A program made the translations under genes and the position numbers. A stretch of 5,927 bases of DNA, taken from CAG-791 sp002449595 (GTDB lineage Bacteria; Bacillota; Clostridia; Lachnospirales; Lachnospiraceae). Positions 1 to 5,043 of the stretch are shown here, in pieces. Location: NCBI GenBank assembly GCA_946539855.1, contig CAMNHV010000071.1, positions 1 through 5,927 of the forward strand. Direction: 5' to 3'. Each line of letters opens with the position of its first letter. The first letter of the stretch is position 1. Under the pieces are notes generated by a model that saw nothing but the letters and a program-made list of their open reading frames with translations, was not told the DNA's origin and searched no databases.

Positions 1-1000
1 TGCGGACCATCTGGCTGGTGTAGGAGTTCTCGTTGTCATACCAGGAAACGACCTGGACCTCGGTCTTGTCGTCGCCGACAGGGTTGACCATGGTCTGGGT
101 AGCATCGAACAGGGAACCAAAGGTCATGCCGATGACGTCAGAGGAAACGATCTCTTCGGTGTTGTAGCCGAAGGACTCGGTAGCCTGAGCCTTCATCGCC
201 GCATTGACTTCATCCTTCGTGACCTTGCCGTTGACAACTGCGAACAGCATGGTGGTGGAGCCTGTCGGTGTAGGAACGCGCTGTGCAGCGCCGATGAGCT
301 TGCCGTTCAGCTCGGGGATAACAAGGCCGATTGCCTTCGCAGCGCCCGTGCTGTTGGGAACGATGTTGATCGCGCCCGCGCGGCTTCTTCTCTTGTCACC
401 CTTTCTCTGAGGGCCGTCGAGGATCATCTGGTCGCCGGTGTAAGCGTGGATCGTGCACATGATACCGGACTCGATCGGGCAGAGGTCATTCAGAGCCTTC
501 GCCATAGGAGCAAGGCAGTTCGTCGTGCAGGAAGCAGCGGAGATGATCGTGTCCTCAGGGGTCAGGGTCTTGTGGTTAACGTTGTAAACGATAGTCGGCA
601 GATCGTTGCCTGCAGGAGCAGAGATGACGACCTTCTTCGCACCGGCGTTGATGTGCGCCTGCGCTTTAGCCTTGCTGGTGTAGAAACCGGAGCACTCAAG
701 AACGACGTCGACGCCGATCTCGCCCCAAGGGCAATTGTTTGCATCGGGCTCTTTATAGATCTTGATGGTCTGGCCCTTCACAGTGATGGTGCCTGCTTCG
801 TCATCCGCAGTGACCTGATCTTCTTCGCCGATCTTCACATATCTGCCCTGAGAAGAGTCATACTTCAGCAGATGCGCCAGCATGGAAGGGGTGGTCAGAT
901 CGTTGATCGCGACAACTTCATAACCCTCTGCGCCAAACATCTGGCGGAAAGCAAGACGACCGATACGGCCAAAACCATTGATTGCAACTTTTACTGCCAT
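1..1000 (-). CDS. gap: Glyceraldehyde-3-phosphate dehydrogenase, type I (3' end cut by window edge)
   Basis: Cytosolic glycolytic enzyme that oxidises and phosphorylates glyceraldehyde 3-phosphate to 1,3-bisphosphoglycerate with NAD. The reading frame is open from the ATG at 1000 to the left edge and gives 333 residues. The family is about 335-340 residues long, so only a few C-terminal codons are missing. Visible motifs are the Rossmann glycine motif GFGRIGR (residues 9-15), Asp34 after the second strand (the usual NAD-preferring residue), the active site SCTTN with catalytic Cys158, the assisting His185 in TIHAY, the phosphate-loop region around NSTGAAK (216-222), the RVPTPTGS segment (241-248) and the C-terminal SWYDNENSY (319-327). 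The start is supported by AGGAGG at 1010-1015, nine bases upstream. Codon choice is less GC-rich than in its neighbours, as expected for a highly expressed gene. It is divergent from hisJ. A catabolic role is likely, but a second gap paralogue elsewhere cannot be excluded. Confidence 0.97.
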   Translation of the reverse strand, partial: MAVKVAINGFGRIGRLAFRQMFGAEGYEVVAINDLTTPSMLAHLLKYDSSQGRYVKIGEEDQVTADDEAGTITVKGQTIKIYKEPDANNCPWGEIGVDVVLECSGFYTSKAKAQAHINAGAKKVVISAPAGNDLPTIVYNVNHKTLTPEDTIISAASCTTNCLAPMAKALNDLCPIESGIMCTIHAYTGDQMILDGPQRKGDKRRSRAGAINIVPNSTGAAKAIGLVIPELNGKLIGAAQRVPTPTGSTTMLFAVVNGKVTKDEVNAAMKAQATESFGYNTEEIVSSDVIGMTFGSLFDATQTMVNPVGDDKTEVQVVSWYDNENSYTSQMVR

Positions 1001-1031
1001 GTCTTTTTTCCTCCTGAGAAAAATTGAATTG

Positions 1032-1120
1032 AAACCGCAGACTATCTCGTTTTGTCTGTCAATTTGTCAGCATCATCTATTTTACAAAGAGGACAATTAA
1101 AATTCAAGAGTCTACGGTTT
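1032..1120 (-). repeat. 12-bp inverted repeat bracketing the gap promoter
   Basis: The arms at 1032-1043 (AAACCGCAGACT) and 1109-1120 (AGTCTACGGTTT) match at 11 of 12 positions as an inverted repeat. About 65 bp separate them. The right arm lies just upstream of the gap -35 box and the left arm lies in the gap leader. The one non-matching position becomes a G-U pair if the minus strand is transcribed. The arms could be a pair of operator sites or a long-range RNA stem. No known binding protein is recognised. Confidence 0.4.
1079..1107 (-). promoter_or_regulatory. Sigma-A type promoter of gap
   Basis: On the minus strand, TTGAAT (1102-1107) and TAAAAT (1079-1084) are separated by exactly 17 bp, close to the vegetative consensus at both boxes. 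Transcription would begin near 1072 and leave a leader of roughly 70 nt before the ATG at 1000. The surrounding sequence is AT-rich, unlike the genes on either side. A strong promoter fits a glycolytic housekeeping gene. Confidence 0.72.
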
Positions 1121-1156
1121 TTCTCTCCAAAATCAGCACAAAATACAAAAAACCGA

Positions 1157-1185
1157 TGGCGTCACAGGGAAAAACGCTCTATGAT
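1157..1185 (+). promoter_or_regulatory. Possible weak promoter of hisJ
   Basis: A good -10 candidate, TATGAT, lies at 1180-1185. The position 17 bp upstream (1157-1162, TGGCGT) is a poor -35 match. If used, transcription would start near 1192, giving a leader of about 28 nt before the hisJ ATG. The call rests mainly on the -10 box and on position in the divergent intergenic region. Confidence 0.3.
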
Positions 1186-1219
1186 GACAGTTACAAAACC
1201 AAATTAAGGAGCCGCCATC

Positions 1220-2092
1220 ATGCCGATTCTTGCCGACTGCCACCTTCACAGCCATCACTCGGGCGACAGCACCGCGCCGATGCAGGCGCAGATCGAGGCC
1301 GCGATCTCTCACGGACTCACGCGGATCTGCTTCACCGAGCACATGGACTTCGGATTTCCCTATGAGAAATACGCGGACAGCATCCCGCCCGGAACCTTCG
1401 ACCTGGACGTCCTTTCTTATTATGAAGAATATCTCTCGCTGAAGGAGAAATACGCGGGGAAGATCCGCATCGCCTTCGGGATCGAAGCCGGCCTCCACCC
1501 TGATTATGCAGAAGAGGGAAAAGCTTTTATCGCCGGCGCCCCATATGATTTCGTGATCGGGTCCACGCACCTCTGCGACGAAAATGCGCTCCTGAGGCTC
1601 AAGGATCCTTCCGTCCCTTCGGACTACTGCGATCCCTATTACCCGCAGCTCTATGACAAGATGAGCGATGAGGACGCCTATCACTGCTATTTCCTGACGG
1701 AGCGCGCCTGCGTCCTCGCCTGCGACTGGTTCGACTCGCTCGGGCACCTCGACTACGTCGTCCGCTACGGCCGGCAGAAAGAGGAGCATTACTCTTACGC
1801 TAAGTTCCGCGATCTGATCGACCCGATGCTCGAGGCCATCCTGCAGAGGGGACAGGCGCTGGAGCTGAACACGGCCGCCCTCTCCAAGGGCTGCCGGGAG
1901 TGCAATCCCTGCACGGACATCCTGCGCCGCTATAAGGAGCTCGGCGGCGAGCTCATCACCATCGGCTCCGACGCGCACGCGCCGGAAAAGGTCGCCTCGG
2001 ATCTCACTGCCGCGCACACGATCCTCACTTCGCTCGGCTTCCGCTATTATACGGTCTACGAAAACAGAGAGCCGGTCCAGCTTCCGCTGTGA
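1220..2092 (+). CDS. hisJ: Histidinol-phosphatase, PHP family (HisJ/HisK type)
   Basis: Predicted to remove phosphate from L-histidinol phosphate, the penultimate stage of histidine biosynthesis, in the cytosol. The 290-residue protein carries the full set of PHP metal ligands: HxH at His8 and His10, His41 in TEHMD, Glu89 in GIEAG, His117 in GSTH, His176 in GHLD, and Asp251 and His253 in GSDAH. ELNTA (215-219) is also typical of the HisJ family. The length is slightly above the usual 260-280. The start at 1220 has AAGGAG at 1206-1211, eight bases upstream. No other his gene is adjacent, which is common for this phosphatase in Firmicutes. A Cys-rich stretch with Cys225, Cys228 and Cys231 lies between the last two motif groups. 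The PHP fold is certain. The substrate is inferred from family resemblance, and another phosphoester is possible. Confidence 0.88.
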   Translation: MPILADCHLHSHHSGDSTAPMQAQIEAAISHGLTRICFTEHMDFGFPYEKYADSIPPGTFDLDVLSYYEEYLSLKEKYAGKIRIAFGIEAGLHPDYAEEGKAFIAGAPYDFVIGSTHLCDENALLRLKDPSVPSDYCDPYYPQLYDKMSDEDAYHCYFLTERACVLACDWFDSLGHLDYVVRYGRQKEEHYSYAKFRDLIDPMLEAILQRGQALELNTAALSKGCRECNPCTDILRRYKELGGELITIGSDAHAPEKVASDLTAAHTILTSLGFRYYTVYENREPVQLPL

Positions 2093-2107
2093 CCGGCTCC
2101 ATTTTTT
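2069..2107 (+). terminator. Rho-independent terminator of hisJ, overlapping the stop codon
   Basis: GAGCCGGTC (2069-2077) pairs perfectly with GACCGGCTC (2091-2099). Inside, CAGC (2078-2081) pairs with GCTG (2086-2089) around a TTCC loop, leaving one bulged T. Six T residues follow at 2102-2107. The hisJ TGA (2090-2092) lies in the bulge and right arm, so the last codons of the gene form half of the hairpin. Read on the minus strand the hairpin is followed by TCTCTGTTTTC, a weaker U-rich stretch, so it may also stop the convergent SH3-domain gene. Confidence 0.9.
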
Positions 2108-2134
2108 CCATTTCTTAATTACCACTTCCGATGC

Positions 2135-2182
2135 GGCGCTTCCGCGCCCCGGCTGCGGTACCGTTCCGGTCTCTTACCGGAA
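2135..2182 (-). other. Two short hairpins at the 3' end of the SH3-domain gene
   Basis: TTCCGGT (2164-2170) and ACCGGAA (2176-2182) form a 7-bp stem with a 5-nt loop that includes the stop codon of the SH3b gene (2174-2176). Just downstream, GGCGC (2135-2139) and GCGCC (2144-2148) form a 5-bp stem with a 4-nt loop. Neither is followed by a U-run on the minus strand, so neither is a normal intrinsic terminator. They may protect the mRNA 3' end, with actual termination at the shared hairpin at 2069-2099. Confidence 0.35.
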
Positions 2183-3466
2183 ACTCAGGAATTCCGTCTT
2201 GACGTATCCCGTCTGCCCGTTGTACTCGACGCGGCTCCATCCCGCGTTCTCATCCGTCGCGGTGACGTTCAGCTCCTGGCCGGGATAGACCGTTGCTATG
2301 CTGTTATCCTCTTCTGTGGTAGCGCTCTTGCGGATCTTGACGCCCTCCGTCACGACCGCCATACCGGTCCTGCCACCTGCCGTCGCTGCCGCGCCTTCCG
2401 CGGCTCCCTCGCCTTCCGCAGTCTCTTCACCCTCCGCGGTCTCTTCTCCTTCCGCAGCGGTCTCTTCGCCCTCTTCCGTCACTTCCGTGATCGTGAGGTA
2501 CTCGGATTTCACGAAGCCGTCCTGCGCGCCGTACCGGATCCGGCACCAGCCGCCTTCCAGCTCCTCAAGAAGTTCATAGGTGCTTCCCGGATCGATCCTG
2601 CCGCGGATGTCGGAATCCGTCGAGGCCTCCGCGCGCACGTTGACCTGCTCTTTCGGCTCTACGACACGCTTTTTCTCCACAGCCTCTTCTTCCGCCGGTG
2701 CTTCCTGCGCCGCTTCCTCCTCCGGCACCTCGACCTCCGTCACGCCGTTCGCGATCGCGAGCTGCGTGCCGACCGAAATGTTGATGTCGTTGGCGAGCGT
2801 CGTCATGAAGCTGCTCAGCTCCGGATCCGAGTTCAGCAGTTCCCTGTACTCGACGTTGACCTTGTTGTTGAGATCGATGACGTCCTCCTCGAGGGAGATC
2901 TCGTTGATGTAGGACTGGACCTTCTCCGAATCCATATCGCGGCTGATGTACACCTTGCCGCTCTCGTCCGTGCAGACGTACATCGCCTTCATGCCCGGGA
3001 TCTCTTTGTCATAATTGTAGAATTTCGCCCTGGAATACACGTAGCAGACGTAGCTTCCCTCCGCCGGGCCCGGTTTCGAGTAGACGTCGATCACCGGGTA
3101 GGCCTCGAGGTATTCCGCAGTCGCGCCGGCGCGCATCAGCTCCGTCTCCGTGAGTCCGGGCACGCACTCCGTCAGCACCTGCGTGTCGCCGTCGACGCAG
3201 GCCTGGTAGTACCTCTGCATGAGTTCGACGACTTCCGGATAGGCGTTCAGCTCCAGCGGGACGTCCGGCACTTCGAGCGAAGCGTCCGCCGTCTCCTTGA
3301 CTTCCTGCTGCTTCTCGGTCCTCCCCGGCCGGATGATCAGGACGACCGCGAGCGTCACGATGACGCAGACCGCAAGGGCCGCCGCAATGATATACCGGAG
3401 GTTCGCCGCCGCGAAGGCGCCTGCGCCCGAGCCAAAACCACCGTTTCTGTTATTTCCTGCTGCCAT
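2174..3466 (-). CDS. Membrane-anchored protein with two bacterial SH3 domains
   Basis: A 430-residue protein of unknown exact role, probably acting at the outer face of the membrane or in the cell wall. Residues 1-22 are Gly/Asn/Ala-rich with no signal peptidase site. Residues 25-45 form one hydrophobic transmembrane helix, followed by RPGR. Residues about 75-190 are a compact alpha/beta region whose pattern (a helix around ELMQRYYQACVDGD, later strands) recalls NTF2-like domains; this is an inference. Residues 245-272 are an acidic linker. SH3b domain 1 spans about 273-326 (VNVRAEAS at the start, GFVKSEYL at the end) and SH3b domain 2 about 369-429 (VKIRKSAT, GYVKTEFL). A repetitive Glu/Gly/Thr/Ala linker joins them. 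Bacterial SH3 domains often bind peptidoglycan or cell-wall peptides. The ATG at 3466 is preceded by AAGGAAG (3471-3477). It is divergent from the kinase gene. No catalytic domain is visible. Confidence 0.85.
   Translation of the reverse strand: MAAGNNRNGGFGSGAGAFAAANLRYIIAAALAVCVIVTLAVVLIIRPGRTEKQQEVKETADASLEVPDVPLELNAYPEVVELMQRYYQACVDGDTQVLTECVPGLTETELMRAGATAEYLEAYPVIDVYSKPGPAEGSYVCYVYSRAKFYNYDKEIPGMKAMYVCTDESGKVYISRDMDSEKVQSYINEISLEEDVIDLNNKVNVEYRELLNSDPELSSFMTTLANDINISVGTQLAIANGVTEVEVPEEEAAQEAPAEEEAVEKKRVVEPKEQVNVRAEASTDSDIRGRIDPGSTYELLEELEGGWCRIRYGAQDGFVKSEYLTITEVTEEGEETAAEGEETAEGEETAEGEGAAEGAAATAGGRTGMAVVTEGVKIRKSATTEEDNSIATVYPGQELNVTATDENAGWSRVEYNGQTGYVKTEFLSFR
2387..2482 (-). repeat. 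Coding repeat for acidic EGEETA-type linker
   Basis: Within the SH3b gene this stretch encodes residues about 329-360, with near-tandem copies of AEGEETA followed by a Gly/Ala-rich tail. At DNA level the plus strand shows recurring units of about 18 bp containing TCCGC and GTCTCTTC. Such in-frame repeats can expand or contract by slippage without breaking the frame, changing the spacing between the two SH3b domains. Confidence 0.75.
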
Positions 3467-3556
3467 ATATCTTCCTTCCGTCCTGTCTGCCCCGCGGCGC
3501 GTTTCCCCCGCCGGGCCTGTTCTTCAAAAATTATTAAGGCTCTCCGAGCTCTGAAT

Positions 3557-3585
3557 ATAATATATCATTTCCCACCGAACGGCAA
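3557..3585 (-). promoter_or_regulatory. Promoter of the SH3-domain gene
   Basis: On the minus strand, TTGCCG (3580-3585) and TATTAT (3557-3562) are separated by 17 bp. The -10 box matches five of six consensus bases and the -35 box four of six. Transcription would start near 3550, leaving a leader of about 84 nt. The site overlaps the oppositely directed kinase promoter. Confidence 0.6.
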
Positions 3586-3597
3586 ATCCGTTACAAT
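3569..3597 (+). promoter_or_regulatory. Promoter of the kinase gene
   Basis: On the plus strand, TTCCCA (3569-3574) and TACAAT (3592-3597) are separated by 17 bp. The -10 box matches five of six consensus bases and the -35 box four of six. The predicted start near 3604 gives a short leader of about 26 nt carrying CGGAGG. The two divergent promoters interleave, so simultaneous occupancy by RNA polymerase looks unlikely. Confidence 0.55.
3578..3592. promoter_or_regulatory. 15-bp palindrome, candidate operator in divergent promoters
   Basis: AACGG (3578-3582), spacer CAAAT and CCGTT (3588-3592) form a perfect inverted repeat. It covers the -35 box of the minus-strand promoter and fills most of the spacer of the plus-strand promoter up to its -10 box. 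A dimeric regulator bound here could block both genes. No regulator gene is adjacent and the motif is not one I can assign. Confidence 0.35.
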
Positions 3598-3629
3598 AAC
3601 ATTAAACAAACCTTCGGAGGATGCAATTC

Positions 3630-4427
3630 ATGAATATTTCCATCACGGGCAATCTCGGCGCGGGCAAGAGCAGCATCTGCCGGCACCTCGAGCAGGCCGG
3701 CTATTCCATTATTTCCGCCGGCTCGATCTTCCGCCAGATCGCGGAGGAGCGGGGAATCTCCGTCGCCGAGCTGAATGAGCAGGTCGGGAAAGACATGTCG
3801 GAGAGCGGCGTCTCCCCGATCGACGCGCTTCTCGACGAGCGCACGGCCAGGATCAACGAAGAGCAGGACGGGATCGCGTTTGACGCGCGGCTCGCATGGG
3901 CCTTTGCGAAGGGTTCCTACAAGGTATTCGTCTGCGTCGACATCGACGAGGCGGCGCGCCGCATCTACTCGGATGCCTCAAGGGCGCAGAGCGAGTCCTA
4001 CGAATCCGTGGCAGCCTGCCGGGAGAAGCTGCTGCTCCGGCAGCACCTGGAGTCAGAGCGCTTCCAGACGCTCTACCACCTCGATTACTACGATCTGGAC
4101 AACTATGATCTCGTCATCGACAGCACGCATGTGGAACCCGAAGCGGTCGCGGACAGGATCCTGAAAAGCAGTACCGCCGCGCGCGGCGCGCATCTTGTGC
4201 TGGTGAACCCTCAGACGCTCTCTCCCGCACCGGCCTCGCAGGAAGCGGCGGACGGCGGCAGCTGCGAAGTCCGCGTGATCATCCGCGGCGACACGTGGCT
4301 CGTCACCGGCGGCTGGGACAAAGTCCTCGCAGCGAAGGAAAGCGGCGAACCTTTCATCGAAGTCCGCATCCTTCCTTCCACGGATCCCGATGACAGAAGC
4401 CTGCTGCACGTCAGCGGCGCCAAATAG
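3630..4427 (+). CDS. Cytidylate-kinase-like P-loop kinase with C-terminal extension
   Basis: Probable ATP-dependent small-molecule kinase of 265 residues, cytosolic, most like the archaeal-type cytidylate kinase family; the substrate is unproven. The Walker A loop is GNLGAGKS (residues 7-14), followed by ISAGSIFRQIAEERG (29-43), typical of that family. FDARLAWAF (84-92) fits the substrate/lid region, VFVCVDIDEAARRI (99-112) a core strand and helix, and YDLVIDST (159-166) the last core strand. The kinase core ends near residue 182. Residues 183-265 are extra; see the finding on a ParB-like fold. An ATG nine bases upstream (3621) is in frame, but it abuts the ribosome binding site CGGAGG (3615-3620). 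The ATG at 3630 is nine bases from that site and is therefore chosen. The gene stands alone, divergent from the SH3b gene, and ends inside a tandem repeat. Confidence 0.82.
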   Translation: MNISITGNLGAGKSSICRHLEQAGYSIISAGSIFRQIAEERGISVAELNEQVGKDMSESGVSPIDALLDERTARINEEQDGIAFDARLAWAFAKGSYKVFVCVDIDEAARRIYSDASRAQSESYESVAACREKLLLRQHLESERFQTLYHLDYYDLDNYDLVIDSTHVEPEAVADRILKSSTAARGAHLVLVNPQTLSPAPASQEAADGGSCEVRVIIRGDTWLVTGGWDKVLAAKESGEPFIEVRILPSTDPDDRSLLHVSGAK

Positions 4428-4511
4428 CAGATCCCGGCAGCGAAAGCCTGCTGCACGTCAGCGGCACGAGGTAGCGGATCCCGCGACGAAAGCCTGCTGC
4501 CGCACAGCGTC
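4381..4511 (+). repeat. 47-bp tandem repeat, three units, spanning the kinase stop codon
   Basis: Unit 1 (4381-4427) and unit 2 (4428-4474) are both exactly 47 bp and agree at 36 of 47 positions, including 22 consecutive identical bases (4397-4418 and 4444-4465). Unit 3 begins at 4475 with CGGATCCCG, keeps AAAGCCTGCTGC, lacks one base, and fades out near 4511. Unit 1 encodes the last residues of the kinase and ends in its TAG. Unit 2 also ends in TAG. Each unit contains GCTG and CAGC around a 5-nt loop, so each can form a small hairpin. Confidence 0.85.
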
Positions 4512-4534
4512 AAAGAAAAGCATATCCACGAAAA

Positions 4535-4573
4535 ACCGCGTCCTGCCTGTGACGGCATGGACGCGGTATTTTT
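4535..4573 (+). terminator. Strong intrinsic terminator of the kinase gene
   Basis: ACCGCGTCC (4535-4543) pairs perfectly with GGACGCGGT (4559-4567). TGCC (4544-4547) and GGCA (4554-4557) extend the stem with one bulged T. Five T residues follow at 4569-4573, and a run of five A precedes the stem, so it could also work on the minus strand. It lies 107 nt beyond the kinase stop codon, with the tandem repeats transcribed as 3' UTR. Confidence 0.92.
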
Positions 4574-4818
4574 GAGCGATAAAGCCGGATGCGCTCCGCA
4601 CTCAATGCATATTCAAGGCTGCCCGCTCCGGAGCTTCGACGTGCCTCTGCTCCGCTTCAAGTTTTTCCAAATCGATGCTCAGCTGTTTGGACTTGCCTTC
4701 CATTTTTATGATGGACTGGCTGTTCGCCGTATGTGTCCAATCTGTCTTCCAGGCATGCATAAGCAAGCTCATGATGCCTGAAAGACAGCTTGTCCACGCA
4801 TGGCTCACTGCAGCGCGC
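4574..4818. other. Gene-poor segment between two facing terminators
   Basis: This 245-bp stretch lies between the plus-strand kinase terminator and the minus-strand tRNA terminator, so neither neighbour should transcribe it. I see no convincing gene. A minus-strand frame from 4772 to 4602 could encode 56 residues, the second half Glu/Lys/Leu-rich and helix-like, but it lacks a clear ribosome binding site (only CAGG) and a clear promoter. A 10-bp palindrome GCTCCGGAGC occurs at 4625-4634 and a long hairpin at 4742-4788. The base composition appears less GC-rich than the flanking genes. Confidence 0.5.
4742..4788 (-). repeat. 15-bp imperfect inverted repeat (long hairpin)
   Basis: Arms at 4742-4756 and 4774-4788 pair at 14 of 15 positions around a 17-nt middle, where CAT (4758-4760) and ATG (4771-4773) can add three more pairs. 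The single mismatch is C-A on plus-strand RNA but a U-G wobble on minus-strand RNA, so the structure is more stable as a minus-strand transcript. No T-run follows in either direction, so it is not an intrinsic terminator. Confidence 0.6.
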
Positions 4819-4851
4819 AAAAAAAGGATCAATGCGTTCGCATCAATCCTT
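4819..4851 (-). terminator. Intrinsic terminator after tRNA-Arg
   Basis: On the minus strand AAGGATTGATGCG (4851-4839) pairs with CGCATTGATCCTT (4836-4824), with two G-U wobbles; the innermost pairs probably open to make a loop. Seven T residues on the minus strand cover 4825-4819, beginning within the foot of the stem. The stem begins five bases after the tRNA 3' end, so the precursor needs little 3' trimming. Confidence 0.9.
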
Positions 4852-4856
4852 AAGAA

Positions 4857-4928
4857 TGCACCCGACAGGAATCGAACCTGCATTGACGGCGTCGGAGGCC
4901 GCTGTTCTATCCATTAGACTACGGGTGC
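4857..4928 (-). tRNA. tRNA-Arg, anticodon CCG
   Basis: A 72-nt cloverleaf on the minus strand. The acceptor stem is GCACCCG with CGGGTGC. The anticodon stem is GCGGC with GCCGT, enclosing the loop CTCCGAC, so the anticodon is CCG and reads the Arg codon CGG. The variable loop is four bases. The T arm is GCAGG, TTCGATT, CCTGT, and the discriminator base is A. CCA is not encoded (TTC follows) and must be added enzymatically. In the standard layout the D stem is weak, with a C-A opposition at positions 12 and 23. The tRNA lies downstream of thrS on the same strand. Confidence 0.96.
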
Positions 4929-4967
4929 GTGTCCGCGGTCCGCCTTCTTCCGTGAACCGCATTAAAT

Positions 4968-4996
4968 AAACTACCACAGACCGGCGGACTTGTCCA
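4968..4996 (-). promoter_or_regulatory. Possible promoter of tRNA-Arg
   Basis: On the minus strand TGGACA (4991-4996; five of six consensus bases) is followed after 17 bp by TAGTTT (4968-4973), which keeps only the three most conserved -10 bases. Transcription would start near 4961, about 33 nt before the mature tRNA. The -35 box coincides with the loop of the thrS 3' hairpin. Read-through from thrS is the alternative source of the tRNA. Confidence 0.35.
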
Positions 4997-5005
4997 GTCC
5001 GCCGG
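4981..5005 (-). terminator. Strong 10-bp hairpin after thrS, terminator-like but with poor U-tract
   Basis: CCGGCGGACT (4981-4990) and AGTCCGCCGG (4996-5005) are perfectly complementary around a 5-nt loop. On the minus strand the next bases are TCTGTGGTAGTTTATTT, which is only scattered Ts. It may terminate thrS inefficiently, mark an RNA processing site between thrS and the tRNA, or need a protein factor. Confidence 0.55.
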
Positions 5006-5043
5006 CCCGTTTGATTCTCTTTCGTCCGCAGCTCAGAAGATCC

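Noticed and set aside
446..1027. A 193-codon plus-strand frame opposite gap
   Set aside because: The minus-strand frame encodes a textbook GAPDH, while the plus-strand translation is low in recognisable features and is a codon shadow.
1133..2125. A 330-codon open frame on the minus strand, antisense to hisJ
   Set aside because: It is a mirror of the GC-rich hisJ coding sequence, has no recognisable domain, and its start lies inside the hisJ terminator region with no credible ribosome binding site. hisJ has all PHP metal-binding motifs.
3621..3629. Alternative ATG start for the kinase three codons upstream
   Set aside because: It directly abuts the CGGAGG ribosome binding site with no spacer. 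The ATG at 3630 has ideal spacing and starts right at the first strand before the P-loop.
4381..4511. The tandem repeats as a CRISPR array
   Set aside because: The units are directly adjacent with no unique spacers, vary in sequence, overlap a coding end, and no cas gene is present.
4606..4860. Weak terminal inverted repeats (4606-4618 and 4848-4860) suggesting a small transposable element
   Set aside because: Only 10 of 13 positions match, the right arm lies in the tRNA and its terminator, and no target-site duplication is visible.
4602..4883. A 93-codon minus-strand frame
   Set aside because: Its first ATG lies inside the tRNA-Arg gene and it reads through the tRNA terminator. Only the shorter 56-codon part is even possible, and that lacks good start signals.
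4857..4928. Possible integration site at the tRNA 3' end
   Set aside because: No second copy of the tRNA 3' end, no integrase and no phage-like gene are visible in the window.
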